Assembly (NCBI GenBank): GCA_011051075.1
Contig: DREN01000433.1
Span: 1 to 10,957 of the forward strand
DNA length: 10,957 nucleotides
From: Deltaproteobacteria bacterium
GTDB taxonomy: Bacteria; Desulfobacterota; DSM-4660; Desulfatiglandales; Desulfatiglandaceae
Direction of reading: 5' to 3'
Shown piece after piece: positions 5,261-10,957 of the stretch. The notes below the pieces were generated by a model. That model worked only from the letters and a program-made list of their open reading frames with translations, was not told where the DNA came from and did not search any database. The stretch's first letter is position 1; every line of letters starts with the position of its first letter. Made by a program: the position numbers and the translations under genes.

Positions 5261-8035
5261 ATGAAAAGATTACTGATAGTCACCCTTTTATCCCTCTTTG
5301 CCTCTGCGACCCTGCCGGTTTACGGGGCGGACGAAGCTGATTCGCCCCCCATCTATGTGAGTATTGTCATGCATAACGAAGAGCCCGCCGGGGGAGGGTA
5401 TCCTGACTTTGTCGAGGATCAACGGGCTTTTTTCAGGCACAGAAAGGCCCTGCTCAGATTCGTTAAGATGCTCCATAAGAACGGCGTGATGTTCAACTTT
5501 CAGTCTGACTGGAACTTCCTCAAGGCGGTGGCCCTCTATGACAGGGGAACCCCAGAGACCGGGGGAAAGAATATCGTGCGTTACATGAGGGAAGACCTTG
5601 GGTTCGAGGTTGATCCCCACGCCCATGAGACCCTCTACAACTACGCTGATGTGGCATATCTGATCAAGGCCCTGGGGGTTGAGCCCTCGGGTACGGTGGG
5701 CGGTTTTCAGGCGCTCCCACCCGCAAATTCCAGGCTCGAATATCTGTGGCAGCCCATCACCGGCAGGCAGTACCCTGAATTCATCTGGGAGGCACAGGTC
5801 CTGTGGGGAGGGGCCACCCTCAACCATGTGAATGAGGAACTGCTCTGGGTATCAGGGGTCTGGAAGCCGGAGGATAACCATCACTTCCTGGAACACGACG
5901 ACGCTGCCCCTCTTCCCCACATAGGAGGGTTCGGCAGGGGATGGGAAAAGCTGGGTCTCCTGCTTAAGATGCAGCAGAGCGGGGAACTGGAGCAGGGCAG
6001 GATCCACACCTGCACCATATTTGTAACCCAGAGCAAGGTATTGAAACCTGCCTTTATCAGGGAGTTTGAGGGGGAGATCAAGGCCCATGACCAGGCAGGC
6101 GATCTGGCCTGGACCGGTCTGGCCCAGGTGGCCGAGATCTGGAGGAGCGAGTACGGTTCATCTCCAGCTATCCTCCCTTACTTAGAGGTCGCCGGGGGGA
6201 ACCTTCTCTCCAACCCTGGCGTTGAACAGGGAACAGACGGCAGACCCCTGGCATGGACTCCCCGTACCCTGGCCGGGGGCACAGAGAACCCTGTTTTTGT
6301 CTGGGAGGCCGCAAAATCAAGTGAAGGCCGTTTCAGCCTCCGCATAGAGAACATGGGCTTTGGAGGGGGAATGTGGCAGCAGGTCGTGCAGGTGGCGGCG
6401 GGAACGGTTTATACCTTGAGCGGATATGTTGGCTTTGAGAATGTGATACCCCCGGGACGGTGCAACCTTCAGGTGGTCTTCAGGGATAAGGGGGGCAATA
6501 TTCTCGAATTTGTGGACCTGCCCTTTCATGACGGCACGAGGCCATTTGAGCTTGATTATCCCAGCAGGTTGAAGTTCCGCGCCCCGGCCCATGCGGCCAC
6601 GGCCGAAGTCAACTGTTTCCTGCAGGGCCCTGGTGTTGCCTGGTTTGATGATCTTTTCTTCGGTCCCGCCCTTTCAGGGAAGATCAGCGGCAGGGTCATT
6701 TCTGAGGGTGGGCCTGTAGATGGGGCCCGTGTCTGGCTCATGGGCGATCCATGGGGCAGGGTTTACGAGGCATACACGGACCAAGCAGGCCGCTATCTTC
6801 TTGAACATGTGCCGGTGGCCTTTCCCCGCTACGTGATGATGGCTGAAAGGGAGGGGTTCAGGAGCAGGCCGGCCGGTGACGTGGCGGTCAGGGCAGGGGA
6901 AAGTACGAGGGTTGATTTCGAGCTTTTTGAGGGAAGGAACCCCGTGGATCTGCTCAGGGTCAAGTTCGCCTGTCTGGGACTCAACTACCATGTTGCACCG
7001 AACCAGGTTCCCACCGATGCGTTGATCCCCATTGAATCCGAGGACTACCCTGAATCGATCCGTGAGTACCTCAAGAGCGACAGGTATATTACCTCCCATG
7101 ACCCGGCTGTCGTGGCCCTGGCAGACCAGATCCTGAGCAGCCTGGATCCGGCAACCCGGAAAGACACCTATGCCGTGGCCTGGGCCGTGTACGAGTGGGT
7201 TGCCAAGAATATCAGCCATGACGCGGTATTCGGTGAGGTCAAGGGGCCTTATATGGACGTGACCAGCGGGATATACCAGACCATCTTAGGGGGATGGGCC
7301 TGGGGCAGGAACTTCTACGGCTGGTGCTACAGACCCGCGCAAACCGTTGCCCTGGGAAGCGCCATCTGCGTTGAGCACGCGTGGCTCAGCGCCGCCCTGC
7401 TGCGGGCCCTTGGTATTCCCGCAAGGGTGAGCGTGGGATCTACCCAGTTCTGGGTCCAGAGACCGGGTGAATATGGCTACTGGGTGGGACTTTCCACGAG
7501 CTCAGGGTCAAACGCCTACAGGGAACACGGAGTGCTTGGGCCGGGCTTTGGGGGCCTGGAGTCTCCGGCATTTTTTTCAGTCACAAGCGAGCCGGTGCTC
7601 CACGAGGACTGGTCCATCAAGGGCAAATGCCTGTGGCATGAAAAACATCCCTGGTCAGAGACCTATCCCGGTACCGAGGAGGGGCTGGCCCTGGCCCTGG
7701 ACCATATGGACAGGTTCATGGTGAACGGAACTGCTCCCAAAGGCCTGCCCTCTTCCCCTGAATCGGACCGATTCAGGATATACTACAGGGACGTGACCAT
7801 CGACCTGAACAACGTGGACGGGCCGGGAAGCGTGGATATCCGCTTCCCCCTTGTTTCAGAGTCTGAGGCTCATCATGACATGAAAGCTCAGGCCTACTGG
7901 TCCAACCATCCCGAATGCATCGAGCGCACCTATGTTGAAGAGATAACCAACCCTCCGGTGGAGGGAAAGCTCAGATGGTTTCACATTGTCTTTGACCTGA
8001 CCAGGCTTGTGGGGACCCTGGATTTAACGTGGTAG
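5261..8035 (+). CDS. Large secreted multidomain protein: deacetylase-like, CBM-like, CarboxypepD_reg-like and transglutaminase-like
   Basis: 924-residue exported protein. ATG 5261 has GGAGGT at 5249-5254 and begins a signal peptide (~1-23, LLIVTLLSLFASATLPVYGA); the longer open frame upstream overlaps the previous gene and would hide that signal. Residues ~30-305 resemble a polysaccharide-deacetylase/glycosidase barrel: VSIVMHNEE at 33-41, D83 in QSDW, and D118, H120, H122, E123 in DPHAHE as possible metal or catalytic residues. Residues ~312-467 look like a carbohydrate-binding jelly roll (SNPGVEQG near 318, ending WFDDLFF at 461-467). Residues ~472-556 look like a carboxypeptidase-regulatory beta domain (GRVISEGGPVDGARVW, then DQAGRYLL). 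Residues ~635-740 match a transglutaminase-like core with C703 in SAICVEHAW and ALLRALGIPARV. The C-terminal ~180 residues are unassigned. It is the last gene of the sigma operon, 4 nt after the Spy-like gene. Domain calls are by eye; substrate is unknown, with cell-wall or exopolysaccharide modification a guess. Confidence 0.7.
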   Translation: MKRLLIVTLLSLFASATLPVYGADEADSPPIYVSIVMHNEEPAGGGYPDFVEDQRAFFRHRKALLRFVKMLHKNGVMFNFQSDWNFLKAVALYDRGTPETGGKNIVRYMREDLGFEVDPHAHETLYNYADVAYLIKALGVEPSGTVGGFQALPPANSRLEYLWQPITGRQYPEFIWEAQVLWGGATLNHVNEELLWVSGVWKPEDNHHFLEHDDAAPLPHIGGFGRGWEKLGLLLKMQQSGELEQGRIHTCTIFVTQSKVLKPAFIREFEGEIKAHDQAGDLAWTGLAQVAEIWRSEYGSSPAILPYLEVAGGNLLSNPGVEQGTDGRPLAWTPRTLAGGTENPVFVWEAAKSSEGRFSLRIENMGFGGGMWQQVVQVAAGTVYTLSGYVGFENVIPPGRCNLQVVFRDKGGNILEFVDLPFHDGTRPFELDYPSRLKFRAPAHAATAEVNCFLQGPGVAWFDDLFFGPALSGKISGRVISEGGPVDGARVWLMGDPWGRVYEAYTDQAGRYLLEHVPVAFPRYVMMAEREGFRSRPAGDVAVRAGESTRVDFELFEGRNPVDLLRVKFACLGLNYHVAPNQVPTDALIPIESEDYPESIREYLKSDRYITSHDPAVVALADQILSSLDPATRKDTYAVAWAVYEWVAKNISHDAVFGEVKGPYMDVTSGIYQTILGGWAWGRNFYGWCYRPAQTVALGSAICVEHAWLSAALLRALGIPARVSVGSTQFWVQRPGEYGYWVGLSTSSGSNAYREHGVLGPGFGGLESPAFFSVTSEPVLHEDWSIKGKCLWHEKHPWSETYPGTEEGLALALDHMDRFMVNGTAPKGLPSSPESDRFRIYYRDVTIDLNNVDGPGSVDIRFPLVSESEAHHDMKAQAYWSNHPECIERTYVEEITNPPVEGKLRWFHIVFDLTRLVGTLDLTW

Positions 8036-8084
8036 GGTAATCGGGCAAAAGCATCCTCTAAGGGCTAACTCAAAAAAGACTTAC

Positions 8085-8100
8085 TCCCGCTGAAGCGGGA
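8085..8100 (+). other. Perfect 6-bp hairpin after the sigma operon
   Basis: TCCCGC (8085-8090) pairs with GCGGGA (8095-8100) around a TGAA loop, 50 bp after the operon's last stop codon. No T-run follows on the plus strand, so it is not a standard intrinsic terminator; it may help 3'-end stabilisation or Rho-dependent ending. On the minus strand a T-run lies about 7 nt beyond the stem, but no minus-strand gene feeds into it. Confidence 0.4.
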
Positions 8101-8197
8101 CTCATATTTGGGTCATATTCGGAGTCTCGCAGGCTCGATTACCTGGTCGGCACGATTGAGTGAAGCCGCAGGAATAATGGATTGTTTCGCGGATCTA

Positions 8198-8216
8198 AAC
8201 CCTCTGCGGAGGGGTT
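8198..8216 (+). other. Hairpin with one bulge
   Basis: AACCCTC (8198-8204) pairs with GAGGGGTT (8209-8216), leaving one bulged G and a TGCG loop. No T-run follows. It lies immediately upstream of the heptamer repeat and could be part of the same repeat element. Confidence 0.35.
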
Positions 8217-8224
8217 ATCTGACT

Positions 8225-8249
8225 GATGCTGGATACTGGATGCTGGATA
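8225..8249 (+). repeat. Heptamer tandem repeat GATRCTG, 3.5 copies
   Basis: GATGCTG, GATACTG, GATGCTG and a partial GATA follow in perfect register. The last 18 bases form the left arm of an inverted repeat with 8297-8314. Confidence 0.7.
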
Positions 8250-8314
8250 AAGAAAGGTGGATTTTGCTATAATAGATTCCCACTATCGATACCCTCTATC
8301 CAGAAACCAGTATC
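8232..8314. repeat. Inverted repeat flanking a promoter
   Basis: The left arm 8232-8249 and the reverse complement of the right arm 8297-8314 agree at 16 of 18 positions; only the 9th and 11th bases differ. The 47-bp interior contains the extended -10 promoter of the VOC gene. The arms are built from the heptamer GATRCTG, suggesting that the repeat family spread as a palindromic unit. Confidence 0.65.
8265..8273 (+). promoter_or_regulatory. Extended -10 promoter (TGCTATAAT) for the VOC gene
   Basis: TG at 8265-8266, one base, then a perfect TATAAT at 8268-8273 form an extended -10 element. The region 17 bp upstream (GGATAA, 8245-8250, within the repeat arm) is a poor -35 box, which extended -10 promoters tolerate. 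A start near 8280 would give a ~54-nt leader before ATG 8334, containing the right arm of the inverted repeat. Confidence 0.6.
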
Positions 8315-8333
8315 TCGCCTAAAGGAGCTGATT

Positions 8334-8765
8334 ATGAAAGTAAACAAGATCGATCATATATGTATCGCGGTAAAGGACCTGGAGGCGGCCAGGAAGGTAT
8401 GGGAGCCCATGCTGGGCAAGTCAGGCCCTGATGACGCCTATATGGATGAGGCTGAAAAAATCAACGTGGCCAGGTACTGGCTGGGTGAGGTGGGCTTTGA
8501 ACTGATGGAGTCCACCAGCCCGGATGGCGATGTTGCAAGGTTCATAGAGAGACGGGGTGAGGGGGTGATGCTCATCAGTTTTAATGTGGACAACACCAGA
8601 GAGGCCGTTCAAGAACTCAAGGCAAAGGACTACCCCTTTATCCCGGATTCAGGGGGCGAGGTGGCAAGGCCTTTCCGTGACTGTGAGTTTGCCTTCATAC
8701 ACCCGAAGAAGCTTAACGGCGTACTCACCGAGCTGATCGACTACAAGTGGGATGAGTTTAAATAG
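8334..8765 (+). CDS. VOC/glyoxalase-fold protein related to methylmalonyl-CoA epimerase
   Basis: 143-residue cytoplasmic protein. ATG 8334 follows AAAGGAG at 8321-8327 with ideal spacing. It reads as a tandem beta-alpha-beta-beta-beta VOC fold: DHICIAVKDLEAARKVWEPMLG at the N-terminus, VGFELMES at 53-60, EGVMLISFNVDN at 76-87, and FIHPKKLNGVLTELIDY at the end. This order and the HPK-x-GVLxEL ending match methylmalonyl-CoA epimerase, which interconverts (R)- and (S)-methylmalonyl-CoA. Against the Propionibacterium enzyme, ligands H8, E56 (Gln there) and E133 line up, but the GLHH motif carrying the third ligand reads GVML (M79, L80). It may thus be a divergent epimerase, another VOC enzyme, or non-catalytic. 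It appears monocistronic under its own promoter; no mutase or carboxylase genes adjoin. Confidence 0.75.
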   Translation: MKVNKIDHICIAVKDLEAARKVWEPMLGKSGPDDAYMDEAEKINVARYWLGEVGFELMESTSPDGDVARFIERRGEGVMLISFNVDNTREAVQELKAKDYPFIPDSGGEVARPFRDCEFAFIHPKKLNGVLTELIDYKWDEFK

Positions 8766-8773
8766 ACATTGGA

Positions 8774-8957
8774 AATTCAGACATCGTTAAGTGGTTAAGT
8801 AGTTGACTGGTTAAGTCGTTGTTATGATTGATCATACCCATGATTGCCTTGAAAATTGGACAGCCAGGATTTGAAAAGCCATAACATCCTGAAATAGTAG
8901 AATATATTTTCCTACTCAACCATTTAACCACCCAACTATTCAACGAGGTCTGAAATT
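8774..8957. repeat. 184-bp palindromic element built of octamer repeats
   Basis: The left arm has AATTCAGACATCGTT followed by GTTAAGTG, GTTAAGTA, GTTGACTG, GTTAAGTC, GTTG in register (8786-8821). The right arm has TACTCAAC, CATTTAAC, CACCCAAC, TATTCAAC (8913-8944) followed by the matching GAGGTCTGAAATT ending at 8957. The arms are thus inverted copies around a ~91-bp centre with no gene. No transposase is present, so it could be a non-autonomous (MITE-like) element or a folded intergenic repeat. Confidence 0.7.
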
Positions 8958-8958
8958 A

Positions 8959-8988
8959 GGGATTAGGAACTGGAAACTGGAAATTGGG
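8959..8988 (+). repeat. Short G/A-rich tandem repeat
   Basis: Units GGATTA, GGAACT, GGAAACT, GGAAATT, GG follow each other with a period of 6-7 bp, directly after the octamer palindrome. It is a degenerate simple repeat between the palindrome and the 3' end of the convergent hydrolase gene. Confidence 0.5.
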
Positions 8989-9019
8989 GTTCGAGATAGG
9001 TTCTGAGAGGGGCCTGTGT

Positions 9020-9877
9020 TTATCCACTTGGGAGGTGGCGGTTGACAAAGGCCTGAACAGCGGCTGGGTATTCGGGGGTAAGGCTGCAATCACTGTGGCC
9101 CGCCCCCTTTCCTATAAAGACCTCGGCCCTGCCGGCCGGGAACCCGTCCCTCAACCTCCAGACGTTGTGAAGGGGGAAGTTTTCATCCCTGTCCCCGTGG
9201 ATAATGAGAACCGGGATATCGATCTGACGGGCTAGGAGCGCGGGGCTCACCCCGTCCATCCTGAACCTGTAAAATATGTCCATCCACAGGACCACCATTG
9301 GTCCGAAGATGACCCCGAAAAACAGGTTGTAGGCCCTGTAAAGGGAGCGGAGGGCCTCTTTTGTGCGGGCGTAGCATCCCTCCAAAAAGAGGAGTCTTAC
9401 TCTTTGGGGGTTCCTGTTGGCGGCAATGGCGGCCCCCGCGGCCCCGGCCGAGTGGCCGTAGAGGAGTACGGGTTCGTTCACCCAGTCCAGAACAGACTCG
9501 ATATCCTCGGCAAATCTGGAGGCGTTCATGAAGCGGTTGGGGGTGGACCGGCCATGGTCCCGGGCGCTGTGGATCACCGTGGTGAACCCCATTTTCCCGA
9601 AGATCCTGGCCCTTGGGACCATACGGTCCCTGTTTCGGCCCCAGCCGTGGGCAAGCACCACAACACCCCTTGAAGTCCCTTCCGGTTCAACCCGCCATAC
9701 CTCAATCTCACCACCGTCTGAGGCGGGGATCCTGGTATCGGTGACCTTACCCCAGTCAGGTGGATGTGTGACCGGGTTTCTGGGGATCTGGAGGGCCAGG
9801 TAGGTGAAGAAGAGCGACAGGACCAGATAGATGGCCGCGCTGATAATCAGAATGTTCAACCAGATGATATCGTGCAT
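9020..9877 (-). CDS. Membrane-anchored alpha/beta hydrolase
   Basis: 285-residue serine hydrolase of the alpha/beta fold. An N-terminal membrane anchor covers ~5-28 (LNILIISAAIYLVLSLFFTY). The fold follows: VVVLAHGWGRN at 72-82 (oxyanion-hole loop), HSARDHGRS at 103-111, nucleophile elbow GHSAG with S143, D231 in HGDRDENFP, and H261 in GAGHSD. The Ser-Asp-His triad is therefore complete. The catalytic part resembles peptidase S9-like or BAAT-like esterases; the substrate cannot be inferred. The start is ATG at 9877, with AGAGG about 13 nt upstream, a long spacing. The beginning overlaps the end of the small upstream gene (9856-10161) by 22 bp, suggesting cotranscription from the promoter at 10233-10262. 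It converges on the VOC gene across the repeat region. Confidence 0.85.
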   Translation of the reverse strand: MHDIIWLNILIISAAIYLVLSLFFTYLALQIPRNPVTHPPDWGKVTDTRIPASDGGEIEVWRVEPEGTSRGVVVLAHGWGRNRDRMVPRARIFGKMGFTTVIHSARDHGRSTPNRFMNASRFAEDIESVLDWVNEPVLLYGHSAGAAGAAIAANRNPQRVRLLFLEGCYARTKEALRSLYRAYNLFFGVIFGPMVVLWMDIFYRFRMDGVSPALLARQIDIPVLIIHGDRDENFPLHNVWRLRDGFPAGRAEVFIGKGAGHSDCSLTPEYPAAVQAFVNRHLPSG

Positions 9878-10161
9878 CTAAGAGTTCTAACCTCTGTTCG
9901 GGTAGCTTTTGAATCCTGCGGTTGCCTTTGGTTTTTCCTTTCTTTTCCCCCTTCTCTTGAGCTTTTTCCTTCTGAGATTCTTCCTCCTTTGCCTGCTTCA
10001 ACAGGTCCTTGATACTGATTCTCCGTAATAATCCCTTTTTCGATGAGAATTTCAAGGATTCTTTGGTTGACCGATCTCTTTTTCTGGGCACCAACCTCTC
10101 CCGGCCAGATGATGAGAAAGATTCCACACATAAAAACGGCGATCCTGAGCCTTTTGCCCAT
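9856..10161 (-). pseudogene. Small secreted protein gene with a probable frameshift
   Basis: The frame as written gives 101 residues: ATG 10161 follows AAGGAG (10168-10173), with a clear signal peptide ~1-25 (IAVFMCGIFLIIW, ending EVGA). Next comes VNQRILEILIEKGIITENQYQ at 31-51, a helical motif found at the N-terminus of outer-membrane porin-like proteins of Deltaproteobacteria. After Q51 the frame turns into Gly/Ser/Arg-rich text without family character. Moving one base at about 10007-10010 gives DLLKQAKEEESQKEKAQEKG, a natural continuation of the helix, which then runs in a lysine-rich stretch to the hydrolase gene. I infer an indel, or an assembly error. The ancestral end is unclear. If porin-like, almost all of the barrel is missing, so it could instead be a short periplasmic protein. 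It is probably cotranscribed with the hydrolase. Confidence 0.5.
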
Positions 10162-10232
10162 AACTGTCTCCTTATATCAACTCCTGGGTTTTTTTGGATT
10201 GGCCGAATACGGCCCTTCTTGAAGTCATGGGC

Positions 10233-10262
10233 TTTATGGTCTATTATGGATGGTATTGTCAA
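10233..10262 (-). promoter_or_regulatory. Sigma-70-type promoter for the minus-strand pair
   Basis: On the minus strand TTGACA (10257-10262, perfect -35) is followed after 18 bp by CATAAA (10233-10238, 4 of 6 matches to TATAAT). A start near 10226 gives a leader of about 65 nt ending in the AAGGAG ribosome binding site of the 10161 gene. No operator is obvious. Confidence 0.5.
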
Positions 10263-10576
10263 GTAACTTCTAATTGAGGAGTATAAAAAGATTAATAAGC
10301 ATGATAAGCAACCAGAAATAACATTTCTGATCGCCGCCATCGATCTTGAAACATCACACCAGCGGTGTGCCGAGGACTAAAACCGGCAAGGGGGATGGTT
10401 TCTTAGAGACTCCTTTTAAGATAGTCCAACTGGGACACACGTCATTCCTGGAGGCCGAGAATGGCGGGCGCATATTTTTCGATCAACTCAACTGATAAAC
10501 AAGATCGGCCTGATAGTCGAACGGTTTCGAACCTGTTTAAGCCGCGGGGCCGCTTTTGGACGGTTCGTGATTCTGA
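10263..10576. other. Divergent intergenic region with several inverted repeats
   Basis: 314 bp between two divergent promoters with no credible gene. Visible pairings are CAGAAAT/ATTTCTG (10313-10329, 3-nt loop), CACACC/GGTGTG (10355-10369, 3-nt loop), CTAA-AACC with GGTT-TC-TTAG (10377-10406, extended by GAG/CTC to 10373 and 10412, then CTTTT), and AGGCCGA/TCGGCCT (10452-10458 with 10505-10511). The consecutive 10355-10417 hairpins could belong to a regulatory RNA or small RNA; I do not recognise a known riboswitch. Confidence 0.4.
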
Positions 10577-10605
10577 TTGACACAGATAGCCTAAGATAAT
10601 ATGCT
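10577..10605 (+). promoter_or_regulatory. Sigma-70-type promoter for the DUF2780-like gene
   Basis: TTGACA at 10577-10582 is a perfect -35 box, followed after exactly 17 bp by TATGCT at 10600-10605 (4 of 6 matches). A start near 10612 gives a leader of about 85 nt before ATG 10697. Confidence 0.6.
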
Positions 10606-10696
10606 AATAGGATAAAAAGAGCGATTTTCCGCGGCAGGGATTAAAAAAAGATAGTCTGGCACAGTAGTCCACATTCTTATTTTCAGGGAGGAAAAA

Positions 10697-10957
10697 ATGA
10701 AACGTTTTTCGATCTGCATTGCGGCCTTTTCCCTTTTCACGGTGTGGGGGCTTCATATCCCTGCGACCCATGCAGGTACCATGGATCTTATTACCACCCT
10801 GGTTAGTTCACTGGGGATTACAAAGGACCAGGCCATGGGCGGGACAGGGGCATTGTTTCAGAACGCCGAAGAAAACCTGATCGGTCAGGATTTCCAGAAG
10901 GTCTCTGACGCGGTGCCCGGTATGGACCGGTACCTGGCAGCGGCCCCTGCCCGTGCA
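10697..10957 (+). CDS. Secreted DUF2780-like protein, cut by the window edge
   Basis: The first 87 residues are present and the frame is still open at the window end. ATG 10697 follows GGGAGG at 10686-10691. A signal peptide covers ~1-26 (FSICIAAFSLFTVW, ending ATHA-G). The mature start, DLITTLVSSLGITKDQAMGG at 30-49 followed by TGALFQNAEENL and VPGM, matches the pattern of the DUF2780 (VcgC/VcgE) family: a short helical domain with L-x-x-x-L-G-hydrophobic-T-x-x-Q-A-x-G-G and a downstream V-P-G-M/L. Function in that family is unknown. It has its own sigma-70-type promoter and is divergent from the minus-strand pair. Confidence 0.7.
   Translation, partial: MKRFSICIAAFSLFTVWGLHIPATHAGTMDLITTLVSSLGITKDQAMGGTGALFQNAEENLIGQDFQKVSDAVPGMDRYLAAAPARA

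Larger units (their letters stand above)
8036..8333. other. Intergenic region with hairpins, heptamer repeat and promoter
   Basis: 298 bp that appear non-coding. Hairpins lie at 8085-8100 and 8198-8216, a heptamer tandem repeat at 8225-8249, an inverted repeat at 8232-8314 and an extended -10 promoter at 8265-8273. A reading frame open from 8226 runs through the heptamers, but its first 36 codons are repeat sequence and the real start of the next gene is 8334. No strong terminator for the sigma operon is visible. Confidence 0.6.

Noticed and set aside
8085..8100. Intrinsic terminator of the sigma operon
   Set aside because: The stem is good but no T-run follows on the coding strand.
8226..8333. 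Upstream extension of the VOC protein
   Set aside because: It is encoded by the heptamer repeat and by the promoter itself; ATG 8334 has AAAGGAG.
8786..8944. CRISPR array
   Set aside because: Units are contiguous 8-bp degenerate repeats in opposed arms, without 30-40-bp spacers or cas genes.
9756..10340. A 194-codon minus-strand gene spanning the whole region
   Set aside because: Its first two thirds have no start signals and lie opposite the promoter and signal-peptide frame; only the central lysine-rich part looks protein-like, better explained by a frameshift.
10373..10417. c-di-GMP (GEMM) or other known riboswitch
   Set aside because: The required conserved core bases were not found; only generic stems are visible.
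10515..10545. GGTTTCGAACC resembling a tRNA T-arm
   Set aside because: The T-loop spacing is wrong, and no acceptor stem, anticodon arm or D-arm can be found around it.

Overview
The window looks like chromosomal DNA of a GC-rich, anaerobic-type Deltaproteobacterium (Desulfobacterota: a sulfate reducer or syntroph). This is an inference from a fused ADP-forming acyl-CoA synthetase, short tandem-repeat and palindrome elements between genes, and secreted families common in that group. No sequence search was possible. I see no rRNA, tRNA, CRISPR array, transposase or phage gene.

Layout. Positions 70-3205 (+) hold a two-gene acyl-CoA unit: an NDP-forming acyl-CoA synthetase with a permuted domain order, then an HMG-CoA lyase family protein 10 nt downstream. 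Together they could cleave a branched 3-hydroxy-3-methyl acyl-CoA and recover ATP from the product. Positions 3206-3580 are non-coding and contain a ~95-bp imperfect palindrome and small hairpins.

Positions 3581-8035 (+) form a tight four-gene operon: an ECF sigma factor, an overlapping membrane anti-sigma factor with a zinc-binding motif, a small secreted Spy/CpxP-like helical protein, and a 924-residue secreted multidomain protein. The last appears to combine a deacetylase-like fold, a carbohydrate-binding-like jelly roll, a carboxypeptidase-regulatory-like domain and a transglutaminase-like domain. I read this as an envelope-stress regulon whose main cargo is the large exported protein, and it is the best candidate here for an undescribed system.

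Positions 8036-8333 hold hairpins, a heptamer tandem repeat and an inverted repeat that encloses an extended -10 promoter. That promoter faces a VOC/glyoxalase-fold protein (8334-8765) related to methylmalonyl-CoA epimerase but apparently lacking one metal ligand. Positions 8774-8988 are a palindromic element made of degenerate octamers; the same octamer family forms the last codons of the anti-sigma gene.

On the minus strand are a membrane-anchored alpha/beta hydrolase (9020-9877) and, just upstream, a small secreted-protein gene that looks frameshifted (9856-10161), with a good sigma-70-type promoter at 10233-10262. A 535-bp divergent intergenic region follows, with several inverted repeats and a second sigma-70-type promoter. 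The window ends inside a plus-strand secreted protein resembling the DUF2780 family (10697 to the edge).
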